From Arthrinium phaeospermum (taxonomy: Eukaryota > Ascomycota > Sordariomycetes > Amphisphaeriales > Apiosporaceae), in assembly GCA_006503535.1 (NCBI GenBank), contig QYRS01000002.1:2356001-2420000 (forward strand): a DNA stretch of 64,000 nucleotides. Direction: 5' to 3'. Within the stretch, counting starts at the first letter, position 1, and each line of letters starts with the position of its first letter. A program made the translations under genes and the position numbers. The notes below the pieces were generated by a model that had not been told where the DNA came from, ran no database searches, and was given only the letters and a program-made list of their open reading frames with translations. This document shows positions 34,116 through 44,483 of this stretch, piece by piece.

Positions 34116-35420
34116 ATGAAGAGATTGCGGTTAGATCGCCTAGCGGGCCAATTGCTTGCAGCTCCCATCAGCCCTGCAGCCAGACTCTCGCGACCCTCCA
34201 GCATATCGAGATCGATACCCCAGACCTGCCGCCATGCCTCTCTTTACAACACACAACCGTGCCAGAGGAGGCACCAGTCCACAGTCGTCTCGCAAGCGCC
34301 TCTGGAGGAGCAGAAGCAGGAGGAGGAGAAGCACCTAGTCCAGGAACCCGAAGAAGATGGCGAGCCCACACCAGAAGAGACACTGCGAAACGGTCCTCTG
34401 CCTTCGCCGCACCCCTCGCGGGCAGCGTCTTCTGCTAAATTAGCCGCCTTACACGCACGACTTTCTCTTTCCTCCAAGATCCCCATCGAGACATTGGCGC
34501 GAGCTCTCGTCGACCCCTCGGCCGATGCCCACCCGAAATACAACAATGCGAACCTTGCCTACGTCGGCTCGACTGTCCTGCACTACCATACCTCGGAGAC
34601 GTTAATCACGAGGTACCCTCGTCTGCCCATGTCCATTCTTTTCACTGCGATGAAGGGCTACGCAGGAAATCCTGCTCTGCACCAAGTCGCCCGAGCGTGG
34701 GGTGTTGAGTCAGCCTCCGCACCTGGTGGGGAGGTCGATCCCGGTCTGCTGCAATATGACCCCATGAAGCCTACCGTCGTCATGAACAAGTGGGGATACG
34801 TTCGCGCCGAGACTATAGAGTCCGAAAAGTTCAAGTCGGGCAAAGGTCTGAGTGGCCGTGTTATGTACAGCAGCAACCCGTTCGGCGAGTCCTCGGCCGC
34901 CAAGGCTCTCCCCAACTTTGAAGTCGACGACGGCCGGAATTCCAAGACGATGCTCCTGCAGAACGCGCCAGCGAACGCCCACGCCAACTTTGTGCGGGCG
35001 GTAATTGGCGCTGTCTACATGCATTGTGGCCGCGATGCCGCCAAGAACTTTATCAAGTCGCATTTCCTGTCACGGACGCTCGACTTGTCCACCCTGTTCG
35101 AGTTCAAATTGCCTACCAGAGAATTGGCAAGGCTATGTGCGCGAGAGAACTTTGAGCCGGCTGTTGCCCGACTGGAAAGCGAGACTGGTCGACTGAGCAG
35201 GACGCCAGTCTACGTTGTGGGTATTTACAGTGGAAGGGACAAGCTTGGCGAGGCTGCGGGTCCGGATCTGGACTCTGCTCGCGTGGCTGCTGCCATCAAC
35301 GCCCTGAAGGCGTGGTATCTGTACAGCCCCGGCCAGGTGAGCGTGCCCAGCGATACATTCGCCGAGGACGCCGCACCTTGGAAGCCCGCCTATGTTGATA
35401 TTGGCGAGATCATCTCGTAA
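34116..35420 (+). CDS. mrpl3: Mitochondrial large-subunit ribosomal protein mL44 (MrpL3)
   Basis: A single exon of 434 residues. The first 60 residues are Arg/Ser/Leu-rich with almost no acids, a mitochondrial presequence. A Glu-rich linker follows. The body is an RNase III-like fold (NLAYVGSTVLHYH near residue 147, MSILFTAMKGYAG, then FVRAVIGAVYMHCG...AKNFIKSHFL) and ends in a double-stranded-RNA-binding-like domain (IYSGRDKLGEAAG...AAINALKAWYL). The acidic residues of true RNase III signatures are absent, as in other mL44 proteins, so it is a structural ribosomal protein, not a nuclease. The start at 34116 was chosen for its better context (A at -3); the ATG at 34101 would add five residues. 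Confidence 0.9.
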   Translation: MKRLRLDRLAGQLLAAPISPAARLSRPSSISRSIPQTCRHASLYNTQPCQRRHQSTVVSQAPLEEQKQEEEKHLVQEPEEDGEPTPEETLRNGPLPSPHPSRAASSAKLAALHARLSLSSKIPIETLARALVDPSADAHPKYNNANLAYVGSTVLHYHTSETLITRYPRLPMSILFTAMKGYAGNPALHQVARAWGVESASAPGGEVDPGLLQYDPMKPTVVMNKWGYVRAETIESEKFKSGKGLSGRVMYSSNPFGESSAAKALPNFEVDDGRNSKTMLLQNAPANAHANFVRAVIGAVYMHCGRDAAKNFIKSHFLSRTLDLSTLFEFKLPTRELARLCARENFEPAVARLESETGRLSRTPVYVVGIYSGRDKLGEAAGPDLDSARVAAAINALKAWYLYSPGQVSVPSDTFAEDAAPWKPAYVDIGEIIS

Positions 35421-36439
35421 AAGAAAAAATCCCACCCGGTTGCAAAACTCTGCTCTGCTCGGCAAGCTTAAGGAATATAAAAGCTGCGTTAGGGACACCC
35501 AGGCAAGGGGGTGGCGCTCTGAGCGAGGTTGGCACAAACAACGGGCCGGCCGTGTACGAAAAAGAAATTCAACTGTACATTGTACATTTTTTTTAAACGA
35601 GCTCCCGACGGTCCCCAAGTTATTTATGTGGCGAAACGGCTAGATGATCTACTTACTCATTGGACTTTTGGGTCCAGAAACTGTATAGCAAAAAAAAGAT
35701 AATGTACCATATCACACATACCATTACAAAACCAAAACACTATACAGGAAAAAGCATGTAGATGAAGCATTTACGAACCACTCGTTTACAGAGTGTATAT
35801 ATATATATACCAACTCCCGTACCCCTCCTCTCCCCTGTCTCGATGGTCTTTTTCAGATGGCTACTACCTGAAGTAAGAGAAGATGCCCCCTTTCTCAATA
35901 TATTGGTGTTGTCTCTTCCTTACATATACGTACGGTCATCCCAATCTCCTCAGCTCATTGACGCCGAGAATATGCAACTAGTTCGGGAAAAGTGTGTTGA
36001 CTCCAGTCATCCGTTCCCGTCTTACCTACGTATTGCCACTTGATCTCAGGTGAAACCTTTTCAAGGTATGTGATATCTATACCATATGTTGTATTGAAGC
36101 ATGTACATCTTTATACACGTCATGCTCTCCCGTTCGTTTTGTCTCTCTCGCATATCTCTTGTTGTCATGATACACTCTCGCACAGTCCCTAACAGGGTAT
36201 CTATCTACCTATCTACCAGCCAAACAAAAGGGGAAATTTTCGTCTCTAAGTACATACATACAACACTCCCCCGTTCCCCCCAATTTTGATATAAACATCA
36301 GAAGAGTCCTTCAACAGAAAAAGTATAAAACATCGAACGCTTCAATTCCTAGCATTAGTACCAGACACAGTGGTATATAAAGTAGCATCATCTACTACAT
36401 TTCCTTTACACATTCCCCGACCGCGAGTTGACTACTACA
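35421..36439. other. Convergent intergenic region with TA microsatellite
   Basis: Facing 3' UTRs of mL44 and the phospholipase gene. It is AT-rich with several short tracts (TA run, CTATCTACCTATCTACC near 36199). No gene is supported. Confidence 0.55.
35795..35810. repeat. (TA)n microsatellite
   Basis: An alternating TA tract flanked by G and C, perfectly palindromic. Confidence 0.85.
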
Positions 36440-38992
36440 TCAGGTGAAATGGTCCCCCTCGCCCAGCCGGCCCTGCGTCCCCATGCGCATGAGCCGCCTC
36501 TGCCGCTGCTCCCGCGCCGCCGCCTCGCGCTCCTGGCGGGCGTGGCGCTTGCGCTCGTAGATGGCGCGGACGCAGCCGCGGATCTGCTCCTTGCCCTCGT
36601 CGTAGTTGGCGCGGGCGAGCTCGACGACGCGGTCGATCTGCTCGGGCGTGTAGACAAAGTTCCAGGTCGACATGTAGTCCGACTTGGCCGGGTCGACCTG
36701 GGGCACCTTCGGGTTCGCCATGAAGGGCAGGTACACGACGGCGATGCCCGCGCCCGGGTCGCGCAGCTGCTCCCAGGCCGCCGACTGGTCCGGGTTCAGC
36801 TTCGACGGCGGCGGCGGCTCCGAGGACTGTTCTTGCGTCGTGCCCACCCAGATGGTGCAGTAGCCCAAGTCCGAGTCTTCCGGGTGGCTCTGGTCGTGCT
36901 CCGCCTTGGCCTTTTGGTCCGCGGGATCCTGGTCGCGGATCTCGGCTTCTTTTCCCCTTTGCGCCTCGAGCAGCTTCGACTCGGCTTCGCGGTTGGAGTG
37001 GGCCTCGGCCTTCCGGAGCTCCGCCTCGGCCTTCTTGGGTGACTCATCCCCTTGAGGCCATCCGGCGCCCACGGGCCAACCCTTGATGCCGCGCTGCCGC
37101 GCGTAACCATCTGTGACGGAAAGCCAGTTGTCCGTCTTGATATCCGCCGAAGCATCAAAGGCTATGATGACGTCGACATCACGACCGGGGCGAAGCAGCG
37201 GATAGATGGGTAGGTTGTTGGACATACCAGCATCCATGAGCTGGATGTATTCCTGGGTATGGATATTGGTGGGTGTTGTGAATCGCAACTGCTCTTCGCT
37301 CAGGCCATATGCAAAGTTGGGTATCTGAGCCGGGTCGATGGGGTGAACCTTTTCTAGGTCCTCATTCCGGCCATGCACAACTTCGTCGATGGTGCCAAAT
37401 CCGGTCAAACTCCTCACGAGCGGTCTTACCTCGCGGTAATAGTGGCTTAGGGTTGCGCAAAATGCCGAACCGTAGATACCCATGAGGATGGGCATCCGCA
37501 TTTCGGGCAGGTGGAAGCCGCTCTCGGGAGGCACATCCTTTCCATTGTGGAATTTTCGTCCGATGGCCCAAGTCGGGATGCCCGCATTGAACTCTTCACA
37601 GAAGAACTCGTACGGGGTCATTTCGAACCACTGGAACCATGCCTCTTGCTTGGCGAGTTCCTTTGCATCTGCCGAGGGGTGATCGGGCTCCAGGGAATTT
37701 CCACCATCCAAATCGGGGATTTCGTGGCGGACAGCGGTATAGATCGGCATAGGATTCTGCCCATACTTGACGTAATTCCGCTGGTTCGACAGCTTGAAAT
37801 CGCGGTCATCGACGCCGAGTTCACCCTTGGGTACTAGCAGTCTCGCTCCTAGCAAGATTCCGTACACATCCACAAGCCCGAAAGCGGCATTGGGGTCACC
37901 TCTCAGCTTTTCCACCAAGCTGCTGAGTAATAGCTTGTTGGTTGGTGCCGATAGGATCGAGGAGAAGGCTTCCGGAGGATAGGCGATATGAACGCCAAGG
38001 CGGTTCTTCAGGTGGTCGATGACGTCGTGGAAGTTTCGTCCTGTGATAGAGGAATGATACAGCGCTTGTAGCCAACATGTGCCACTGACACCGGACGTGT
38101 AGGTCACACAGTCAAAAAGGCCATCGTCTTGAGTGGCGAGAAGCGACCCGGCCCCAGCAACCATGGCCCGCAGGCCGCCTCCCGAGCCGCAAACGGCAAT
38201 CGTAGGTACGTCGTCGGGATGGACATCTCTCTCATCGATAGCTAGGTATTGCGCCAGAGCTGCAGTCGCCACTTTCTTCCGACGCGACAGGAATTCCTTC
38301 TCCTCGTCGCATAGCTGGTCAGATAGCCTGACCTCGGCTGCGTAACGAATTTCCGGGTTGATGTAAGCATCATGAGCATCACGCCATATCTCATCAGACA
38401 GGGATCCGGGAGCCATGGACAGCTCGCGCTGGAGCTTGCGGAAGTTGGCCGGGAGGTTTTTGGACCATTCCGGCAGGATGAGGTTGACCAAGCGATCGGA
38501 AAGGCTGGACCATTCTATGTCGGTGATGCTGGAGATGTCATTGACCCCTCGCACGAGCCTGGACCAAGCGGTTCTCTCTCCGGGCCCATCATCCTGAGGC
38601 TTGGGTTCGGTGCGATCTCTTTTGGGCTGGTGAATGAGCCGGGCGTGTCGCAAGTGGCCGCCTGGGTAGAAGGAATATACAAGTAAGCCACCGATGATGA
38701 AGACAGCGGGCACGATAGCGAAGGGGCCTTTACCACTGCTCCCGTTTGGCCGCAGGCCCCGGGAGGTGAATAAGGCCCGAGGAAAAGACGACCGGAGTGG
38801 ACTCCGGGGTTCTTGGCGGCCACGGCGTTGCGAAGAGAGGGCGGCGGACCGCAAGGGACTCTGGAGCCTGGACGCCCAGGTCGAGGTGGGTGCCAACTGG
38901 AGATTCCGGCTACGCGGCGATGACCATCTGACGGGGTAGTGCGGTCGGCCTATGCGCCCCATCAGCTGCGCTTGGTGGGAGAGGCGCAACAT
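36440..38992 (-). CDS. Membrane-anchored cytosolic-phospholipase-A2-type lipase
   Basis: A single exon of 850 residues. The start is ATG at 38992 (MLRLSHQAQLMGRIGR); the frame is open slightly further but only from a TTG. The N-terminus is Arg/Ser-rich without acids for 80 residues, then has one hydrophobic helix (FAIVPAVFIIGGLLVYSF, about 91-108), the layout of a mitochondrial inner-membrane or intermembrane-space protein. The catalytic domain has the glycine-rich oxyanion loop GSGGGLRAM (about 269-277), the nucleophile elbow SGVSGTCW (Ser about 303) and the dyad aspartate in LMDAGMSNNLPIYPLL, as in the lysophospholipase/cPLA2 family. The elbow ends in Thr rather than the usual Ser. A charged helical insert rich in Lys/Glu/Ala (about 655-710) and a basic helical C-terminus follow. 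It should hydrolyse acyl chains from glycerophospholipids; substrate position is not known. Confidence 0.85.
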   Translation of the reverse strand: MLRLSHQAQLMGRIGRPHYPVRWSSPRSRNLQLAPTSTWASRLQSPLRSAALSSQRRGRQEPRSPLRSSFPRALFTSRGLRPNGSSGKGPFAIVPAVFIIGGLLVYSFYPGGHLRHARLIHQPKRDRTEPKPQDDGPGERTAWSRLVRGVNDISSITDIEWSSLSDRLVNLILPEWSKNLPANFRKLQRELSMAPGSLSDEIWRDAHDAYINPEIRYAAEVRLSDQLCDEEKEFLSRRKKVATAALAQYLAIDERDVHPDDVPTIAVCGSGGGLRAMVAGAGSLLATQDDGLFDCVTYTSGVSGTCWLQALYHSSITGRNFHDVIDHLKNRLGVHIAYPPEAFSSILSAPTNKLLLSSLVEKLRGDPNAAFGLVDVYGILLGARLLVPKGELGVDDRDFKLSNQRNYVKYGQNPMPIYTAVRHEIPDLDGGNSLEPDHPSADAKELAKQEAWFQWFEMTPYEFFCEEFNAGIPTWAIGRKFHNGKDVPPESGFHLPEMRMPILMGIYGSAFCATLSHYYREVRPLVRSLTGFGTIDEVVHGRNEDLEKVHPIDPAQIPNFAYGLSEEQLRFTTPTNIHTQEYIQLMDAGMSNNLPIYPLLRPGRDVDVIIAFDASADIKTDNWLSVTDGYARQRGIKGWPVGAGWPQGDESPKKAEAELRKAEAHSNREAESKLLEAQRGKEAEIRDQDPADQKAKAEHDQSHPEDSDLGYCTIWVGTTQEQSSEPPPPSKLNPDQSAAWEQLRDPGAGIAVVYLPFMANPKVPQVDPAKSDYMSTWNFVYTPEQIDRVVELARANYDEGKEQIRGCVRAIYERKRHARQEREAAAREQRQRRLMRMGTQGRLGEGDHFT

Positions 38993-40624
38993 TGCTGGTC
39001 TTGCAGGCCTCAATTATTGAGGATCTCTCCGGCGGATTGCTGTCATTTACTTGGGCGTGTTCTCGCTGTCTTTGCTGGCTTTGGAATTGGGTTACGATGC
39101 CCGACTGAGCTCTCTCTCGCGCAGAGTTCTGTTGCCGCCCAGCCCACAATCATGGAATAGTGACATCATTTTAATCAGGACTCGGCAAAGCAGCCAAAAT
39201 CGGAATCGACGCGACATAATGTATGCATCTAACGAGCTGTATGCTCATAGTGGGTCCGGCCCTTACATTAGGTTAAGTAATTGTTGAGCTTCAAAGCCCA
39301 GACCCACCAAAGCTTGTTCCTCTCAAGGCGACGTACTGGCATGCACTGCGCTGCAATATTGCTCTGTATTAATCCCCAGTTGGTTGTGCTGTGTGCATGT
39401 GTAAGATGTAGGTAAGGATGGTGACAGTATGTATGATATTTCCACAGCATCCTACGCACTTTGGACTCTCTTAATGATTCCCCGCCGGTCAACCGGTCCG
39501 AGGAAGCAGCCACGGCGTTGTGGCTTTACAATAAGCACTTACTCCGTACATACATGGCATTGGTCTGATTCAGCAAAACCCCGGGGCAACTGATCCAAAG
39601 TCCCTGAGAAATCACACGATGGCTTCCATGTCAGCTTATGCGAGCCCCTGGTGCTCGTGATGAATGCCGTATTCTATCCGCATGGCTTACAAGAAAGAGA
39701 GGCCTTCGCCGGCATGGCCAACGGCAGAGAGAGCAAAACCCCAAGCCCGTAAGAGCTTCCCAAACGGGTTACCAACTTTGGCACAGGGAACTGTATGTCT
39801 CCATATCATACCCCATCTCATATCTGCACATGAGGGTAGTGCCATGCATCGAGATGCAGGATGGGCGTCCGCTCCTTCGGGCTACGCTAAACCCTACCAC
39901 CCCACGGCCAGTAGGGTTCTCCGCGTGGGTGTGCCGCAGCCACGTTCTTCCCGTAACGTCAGATTTTACGGCCATTTCAATGACAGATCACCACGGGGTC
40001 TGTATGTGAGGCTCTTAGGTCAGACTGCTGCGGGAGAAGGCGACTACAGCCGAGACCCGGGGAATGCGGTAAGGCGCCCAATGGGGTAATGGGAACCACC
40101 CACTGGCATACCCGAACTTGGAGCTCCTTGTGACAACCTCGAATCGGCTTAGGTATGTCCGTGTTCTGCGGTAGACCAAGACTTGGCGGAGGTCATGGTC
40201 GTCTACTGACCGGCCTTCACCGCTGAACTTGTGATCAGGTGTGGCTAGAAAGGGGTTCTTCTGCTCCTTCTGGCGATCCCTGTTGGATTTTACAGCTTGG
40301 CCTATCAAGTGCGACCTTTGGCCAGGAGCCTCTCTTGGACGTGTTGCGGTCCTCGAAGGGGTTTCGGTACGATATATCCGGAGCTTCTCGATATCCTAGA
40401 AAGAATCGTGAGGCCAGCTTACTTGGTGTACACATCCTGCCATATCAATGCGGCGAGAAAAATATGCCTTATCATGGTATACGCGTGCTCTTGGTAGTCG
40501 TGCTGAACCCCTATATAAGCCTGAACCAAACCACATCTTGCTCTTCTGGCATTGCAACATCCCCAGGCACTATCGCAACACTCCACCAGTCCCCTACTGC
40601 ATATTCCAATCATTATCCACCAAG
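38993..40624. other. Intergenic region, promoter of the secreted-protein gene
   Basis: This separates the phospholipase gene (leftward) from the small secreted-protein gene. Several overlapping open frames on both strands (39638-40435) lack domains or splice support. A TATA element and one exact TACTCCGTA (39540-39548) are present. Confidence 0.5.
40512..40518 (+). promoter_or_regulatory. TATA box of the secreted Cys-rich protein gene
   Basis: TATATAA lies 113 bases before the ATG, a normal distance for a fungal inducible gene with a leader of about 80 bases. Confidence 0.6.
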
Positions 40625-41005
40625 ATGGTCAAATTCGCTACACTCACCTTGGCCCTCGCGGCAGCTATCACCGGCACTTCGGCCGCATGCACCAAAGCCT
40701 GCGTCCCCGGCCAGGTTTACTGCGGCTGGGCTCTGCTCGGTGAATATGGTAAGTAATGCCACGACGATTCCAAATAAACTTAGTAAGAGCCGCTGCTGAT
40801 GGCGAGATATTGTTCCTCTCTGAGTATAGGCTGTTCTGAGACGGACCTCCGCAACACCAAGGGCGGGCAGTACTCGGACTCGACCTACACCTGCGCCGAC
40901 GACGCTCATAGCGCCGACGAGATCGAGTGGTGCGTTGGCGGCAATGGACACTGCCAGCCCCCTGACAACGACTTCTGCGACGGCGTCAACTACTGCTGCC
41001 ATTAA
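40625..41005 (+). CDS. Small secreted cysteine-rich protein, effector-like
   Basis: A 99-residue protein from exons 40625-40748 and 40830-41005. The first 20 residues (MVKFATLTLALAAAITGTSA) are a clear signal peptide with an Ala-x-Ala-type cleavage site. The mature part of about 79 residues has ten cysteines, an even number suited to five disulfides, and ends NYCCH. It has an acidic middle (TCADDAHSADEIEWC) and no other domain. The intron lies between the fourth and third cysteine from the N-terminus and restores YGGCSE in frame. A good TATA box suggests inducible, strong expression. Size, secretion and cysteine content match fungal effector or antimicrobial-type proteins, but I do not recognise a family; the role is unknown. 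Confidence 0.82.
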
Positions 41006-41328
41006 GGGGGGCGGGGAATCTACTCTGTTATATCTTGTGATGAAATCGGGTCAATATCAGAGAGCATGCTCACCTGCTAGATAGGACATAGGGGGTTATG
41101 GGTATGAAGGGGTGATTTGGTTATCTCCATTTCAAGTCTACAGCTGGCCAGCTGCACGTTCGTTTATGATCAAGGGGTATTGCATCACGCCTCAATTCTC
41201 TTCAATAGTAATCAATCTATAAACTCTGTCATTCGTTGGTGTGGACCCTATAAACACCGGGAACGTATTGAGATGCCCGCCCCTTCCTATTGAAACAAGA
41301 ACCTTCTCGCGCCCACGAACGATTGAGA
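41006..41328. other. Convergent intergenic region
   Basis: 3' UTRs of the secreted protein and the acyltransferase gene. A possible extra terminal exon of the acyltransferase could lie here (acceptor TTTATAG near 41250). Confidence 0.45.
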
Positions 41329-43159
41329 CTACTTACCCGTCGTCACCTTCCGATGTGCCCAGGCCGCAAACCGTACAGCCGGCGCATCGACGTAGCGCCA
41401 TCCCAGATCCGCCACCCAGATGGTCACCACCCAGAACACCACGATGGCGCCAGTGACTCCCAAGATGTAAGCCGAGTTGGTGTCCGACCCCGTGAAGCCC
41501 AGAAAGAACTTGCCGGCCCACCATCCCAAACAATGCAGCATCGGGCCGTGGACCAGGTAGAGGCTGTACGAGATGCGCCCGAGGTATTGGGCAAAGGTGG
41601 TCGTGAATAGCTTCTGTAGTAAAGGTGAACGATCCAGGACGAAGATGAGAGCTACGGCGGCGATCGGGCCCCAGAAATGGTTCGGCCGGGAGGCAGCCAC
41701 GTACTGACTTGGCACCAGTTGAGCAAGCCAGACGTAGCCGGGCGCCTTGTCGCCGCCCCGATCCCATTCTGGTGCGCCGAGCACATAAAGTACGAGGACG
41801 TACATCATGATCTGTACTGTGGCCTGGACATACTGGTTGGACCACGTGCGGGTAACCACGGATCTCCAGCCGCTGTGGCGGCATGTGCTTGCGGGTTTCC
41901 ACTCGCCGTTCAGCGAGCTGGAGTTACCTTCTGCTGCTGGTGCTGCTGCTGTTTCTTCATAGACTTCCTCTTCCTGGGTACAAGGCCGAGAGGAGAGACG
42001 CATGTCCGCCAGCAGTATACCGCCCAAGAAGAGGAACTGGGGCCAGTATACAAAGTATAGGGCCCAGGACGCCACGCCCAGCAGCAGCAGCAGCCTCGCC
42101 CAGTTCTTGCACCGGGACAGCGCCAGCAGGATCCCGTACACGAGCAGCGAGCCCCGGAACTCGTGCGGCAGCGTCCACGTGGCCGGGTTGTAGGCCCACG
42201 GCCAGTCGGCCCGGTGGGACAGGGGATCGGCCAGCTCCAGCGCCGTGCGCGCGTAGTCGGCGAGCTGGGCCCCCAGGCTGGCGAGGGCCGCGGGGTCCAT
42301 GGACTTGACGGCCGCGCCCGGCATCTGGCCCCCGCCCTCCTGCGTGCCCCCGAACAGCCCCGCGTACGCGACCAGCACCGTCGGCAGGCACAGCGCCACG
42401 GGCGGGAGGAAGAGCCGCGGGTGCCGCCGGAACGCGGACGAGGCCAGCGCCGCGTACGCCGCCTCGGTCTGGGCGGCGCGGCCCGCGCGCAGCAGCCGCA
42501 GCGTCTTGTGGCTCAGCGCGTAGCCCGAGACGACGAAGAAGATGAAGACGTGCGGGGGGCCCGAGATGGCGAGGCGGAGGATGGGCAGCTGCAGGAGGTG
42601 GCTGGTCTCGCCGCCCGCGTAGCCTTCGTGCAGGCTCCACGAGAACCACAGGAGCGAGATGTGGTGCCAGACCACGAAAAAGGCCGCGTAGCCACGGAGT
42701 CCGTCTATACGGCCAAGGAGACTTGTTAACATTCATCATCTATCTGGTCATGAGTGGGTTGGTGCAGGGAGTGGTGGACTAACCCAGCCACGCTGTTGAT
42801 GATAGCGGCCTAGGAGGGGGCTGCTCGCCGGCATGCGGTCGGCTCGGAGGGTGGAGGAAGCTCGGCAAGAAACCTACCAGGGCCTGCCGCAGCCTGGCTT
42901 TCCCCGACTTTCGGCCCAGGGAACGGGCTGCATGGGCCCCGCTGGTCTCATCAAGTTCGGCCTCGACTAGTATCGACTCTTGTTCCTTGGAGTTGCCATC
43001 ATCGGAACTGCTGCTACTGGCGGTCAACAGATGGTACTCAGCCGGCTGCGAGGAGTCATGGGTCGGGTGTGGCATTCTGATAGGGGGGTTGGTTGTCCGC
43101 GAATGATGGACCGCAACATACTCTGGCCAAGCCGCCCGAATCGGGGCACCCCCGGACAT
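41329..43159 (-). CDS. Multi-pass acyltransferase-3 (OafA-type) family protein
   Basis: The 583-residue model has exons 43159-42784 and 42704-41329. Exon 1 encodes a hydrophilic cytosolic head with a Ser run, ending in a basic segment and TAWL. The splice completes STAWLDGLRGYAAFFVVWHH, the signature first helix of acyltransferase-3 proteins, with the conserved His in WHH and Arg in LRG. About ten hydrophobic helices follow, including FFVVSGYALSHKTL and GRISYSLYLVHGPMLH near the end. Bacterial and animal relatives move acetyl or other acyl groups onto sugars or lipids across membranes; fungal substrates are unknown. The start is uncertain: an in-frame ATG at 43075 is equally likely. The stop TAG lies inside GTAAGTAG, a perfect donor, so the true C-terminus may be spliced to a further exon. 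Confidence 0.82.
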
Positions 43160-43631
43160 TTAACGAACTGCATCTTTTGTGAACTGGCTAGAACACGCTC
43201 TGGAATGCGGAGGGTGTCACCATTCTCCTCCTTGGCATGTAGTGCTCATAACGGCCCTGTCAACTGTCTTACCAACGGATATTGGCACATTCGCTTGTCA
43301 ACTCGCACTATGTCTAATTGCCCGCGTCATCTCGTGGACCCGGCGAATATGCTACACAGGGCGGATTTCGAGAAACCCCCTTATTTTCTTGGGGAAACTA
43401 TTGCAAGACCTGTACATCACAAATGTCTTGGACTGTGGAGGATGCTCCCTTACGACGCCACGCTCAAACCAGGTTAACCTCAATCTATTAGGTCCCGCTT
43501 AGTTGGGGATTGACAAATGGGAGATGTGTAGCCTTTGCTTCACGCTCTGCTTTCCGTGCCTCACTCGACCACGCCAAGTCAGTTCGCACCAATCTACCCT
43601 GTTCGGTTCGGGTCTCAGATATCCAGTCTTC
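43160..43631. other. Divergent promoter region
   Basis: This lies between the acyltransferase gene and the esterase gene, which point away from each other. The frame of the esterase is open from 43503 but has its first good ATG at 43632. No gene is seen. Confidence 0.5.
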
Positions 43632-44483
43632 ATGTCGCCCGAGTCCAAGGTATCCGGTCCTACCGGTGCCCATGCCCATGCCCATGCCCATACCCACACC
43701 GTCGTCTTCCTGCACGGGCGCGACAGCGGCTGCGCCGAGTTTGCCGACGAGTTCTTCGAGAGCGAGACATCATGTGCAGGAGGCCCAGGCGGCCAGCAGA
43801 GGCCGCAGACGCTGCGGGAGCGGTTCCCCACGGTGAAATGGGTGTTTCCCGGCGCGCCCGTGACGCGTTCGGCACGCTTCGACGACGCAGGCATGTCGCA
43901 GTGGTTCGACATGTGGTCCGTCGAAGACCCAGGGGCGCGCCCCGAGATCCAGCGCGATGGCTTGCGGCAGAGCATCGACCAGATCCTCTCGGTTGTCCGA
44001 GAGGAGGAAGCTGCCGGGGTGCCGCGGGGCCGCATCTTTCTGTGCGGTATTAGCCAGGGCTTTGCGACGGCCGTGGCAGCACTGTTTGCCGAAGGCCAGG
44101 GCGGGTTCGCGGGCATGGTCGGGCTGTGCGGCTGGATGCCGTTCGCCACACCGGCGGAAGAGTCTTTAAAGGGTGACGATGACGCATCCTCATCCTCATC
44201 TTTCTCCCATCTGCAAACAATATTCACAATGGCAACAAACAAACCACCGCCAGCAAGAGTTAACGTAGAAGCCATGCGTCAGACGCCGATGCTGATTACT
44301 CATTCCCTGGATGACGAGGTGGTGCCCATCCAGAACGGAAGACGGCTCAGGGACATCCTCCAACGGCAAGGTTTCGCGGTGGAATGGAAGGAGTATCTGG
44401 ACGGCGGGCATTGGGTCAACGAGCCCCAAGGCGTCGATGACATGGCACACTTTCTACGCAAGCACATGCATTTGCTGGAATGA
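43632..44483 (+). CDS. Acyl-protein thioesterase / carboxylesterase-like alpha/beta hydrolase
   Basis: A single exon of 283 residues. After a His/Ala repeat (HAHAHAHTHT, residues 13-22) the hydrolase fold begins with VVFLHGRDSG, the oxyanion strand. Catalytic residues are Ser in FLCGISQGFATA (about 142), Asp in THSLDDEVVP (about 226) and His in LDGGHWVNEP (about 260), the order and spacing of the phospholipase/carboxylesterase (acyl-protein thioesterase) family. The usual GFSQGG elbow is GISQGF here, and a Ser/Asp-rich insert (about 180-195) lies before the Asp. No signal peptide or membrane helix, so cytosolic. Such enzymes remove fatty acyl groups from proteins or hydrolyse small esters; this fungal branch is variable and the substrate is open. 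Confidence 0.85.
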   Translation: MSPESKVSGPTGAHAHAHAHTHTVVFLHGRDSGCAEFADEFFESETSCAGGPGGQQRPQTLRERFPTVKWVFPGAPVTRSARFDDAGMSQWFDMWSVEDPGARPEIQRDGLRQSIDQILSVVREEEAAGVPRGRIFLCGISQGFATAVAALFAEGQGGFAGMVGLCGWMPFATPAEESLKGDDDASSSSSFSHLQTIFTMATNKPPPARVNVEAMRQTPMLITHSLDDEVVPIQNGRRLRDILQRQGFAVEWKEYLDGGHWVNEPQGVDDMAHFLRKHMHLLE

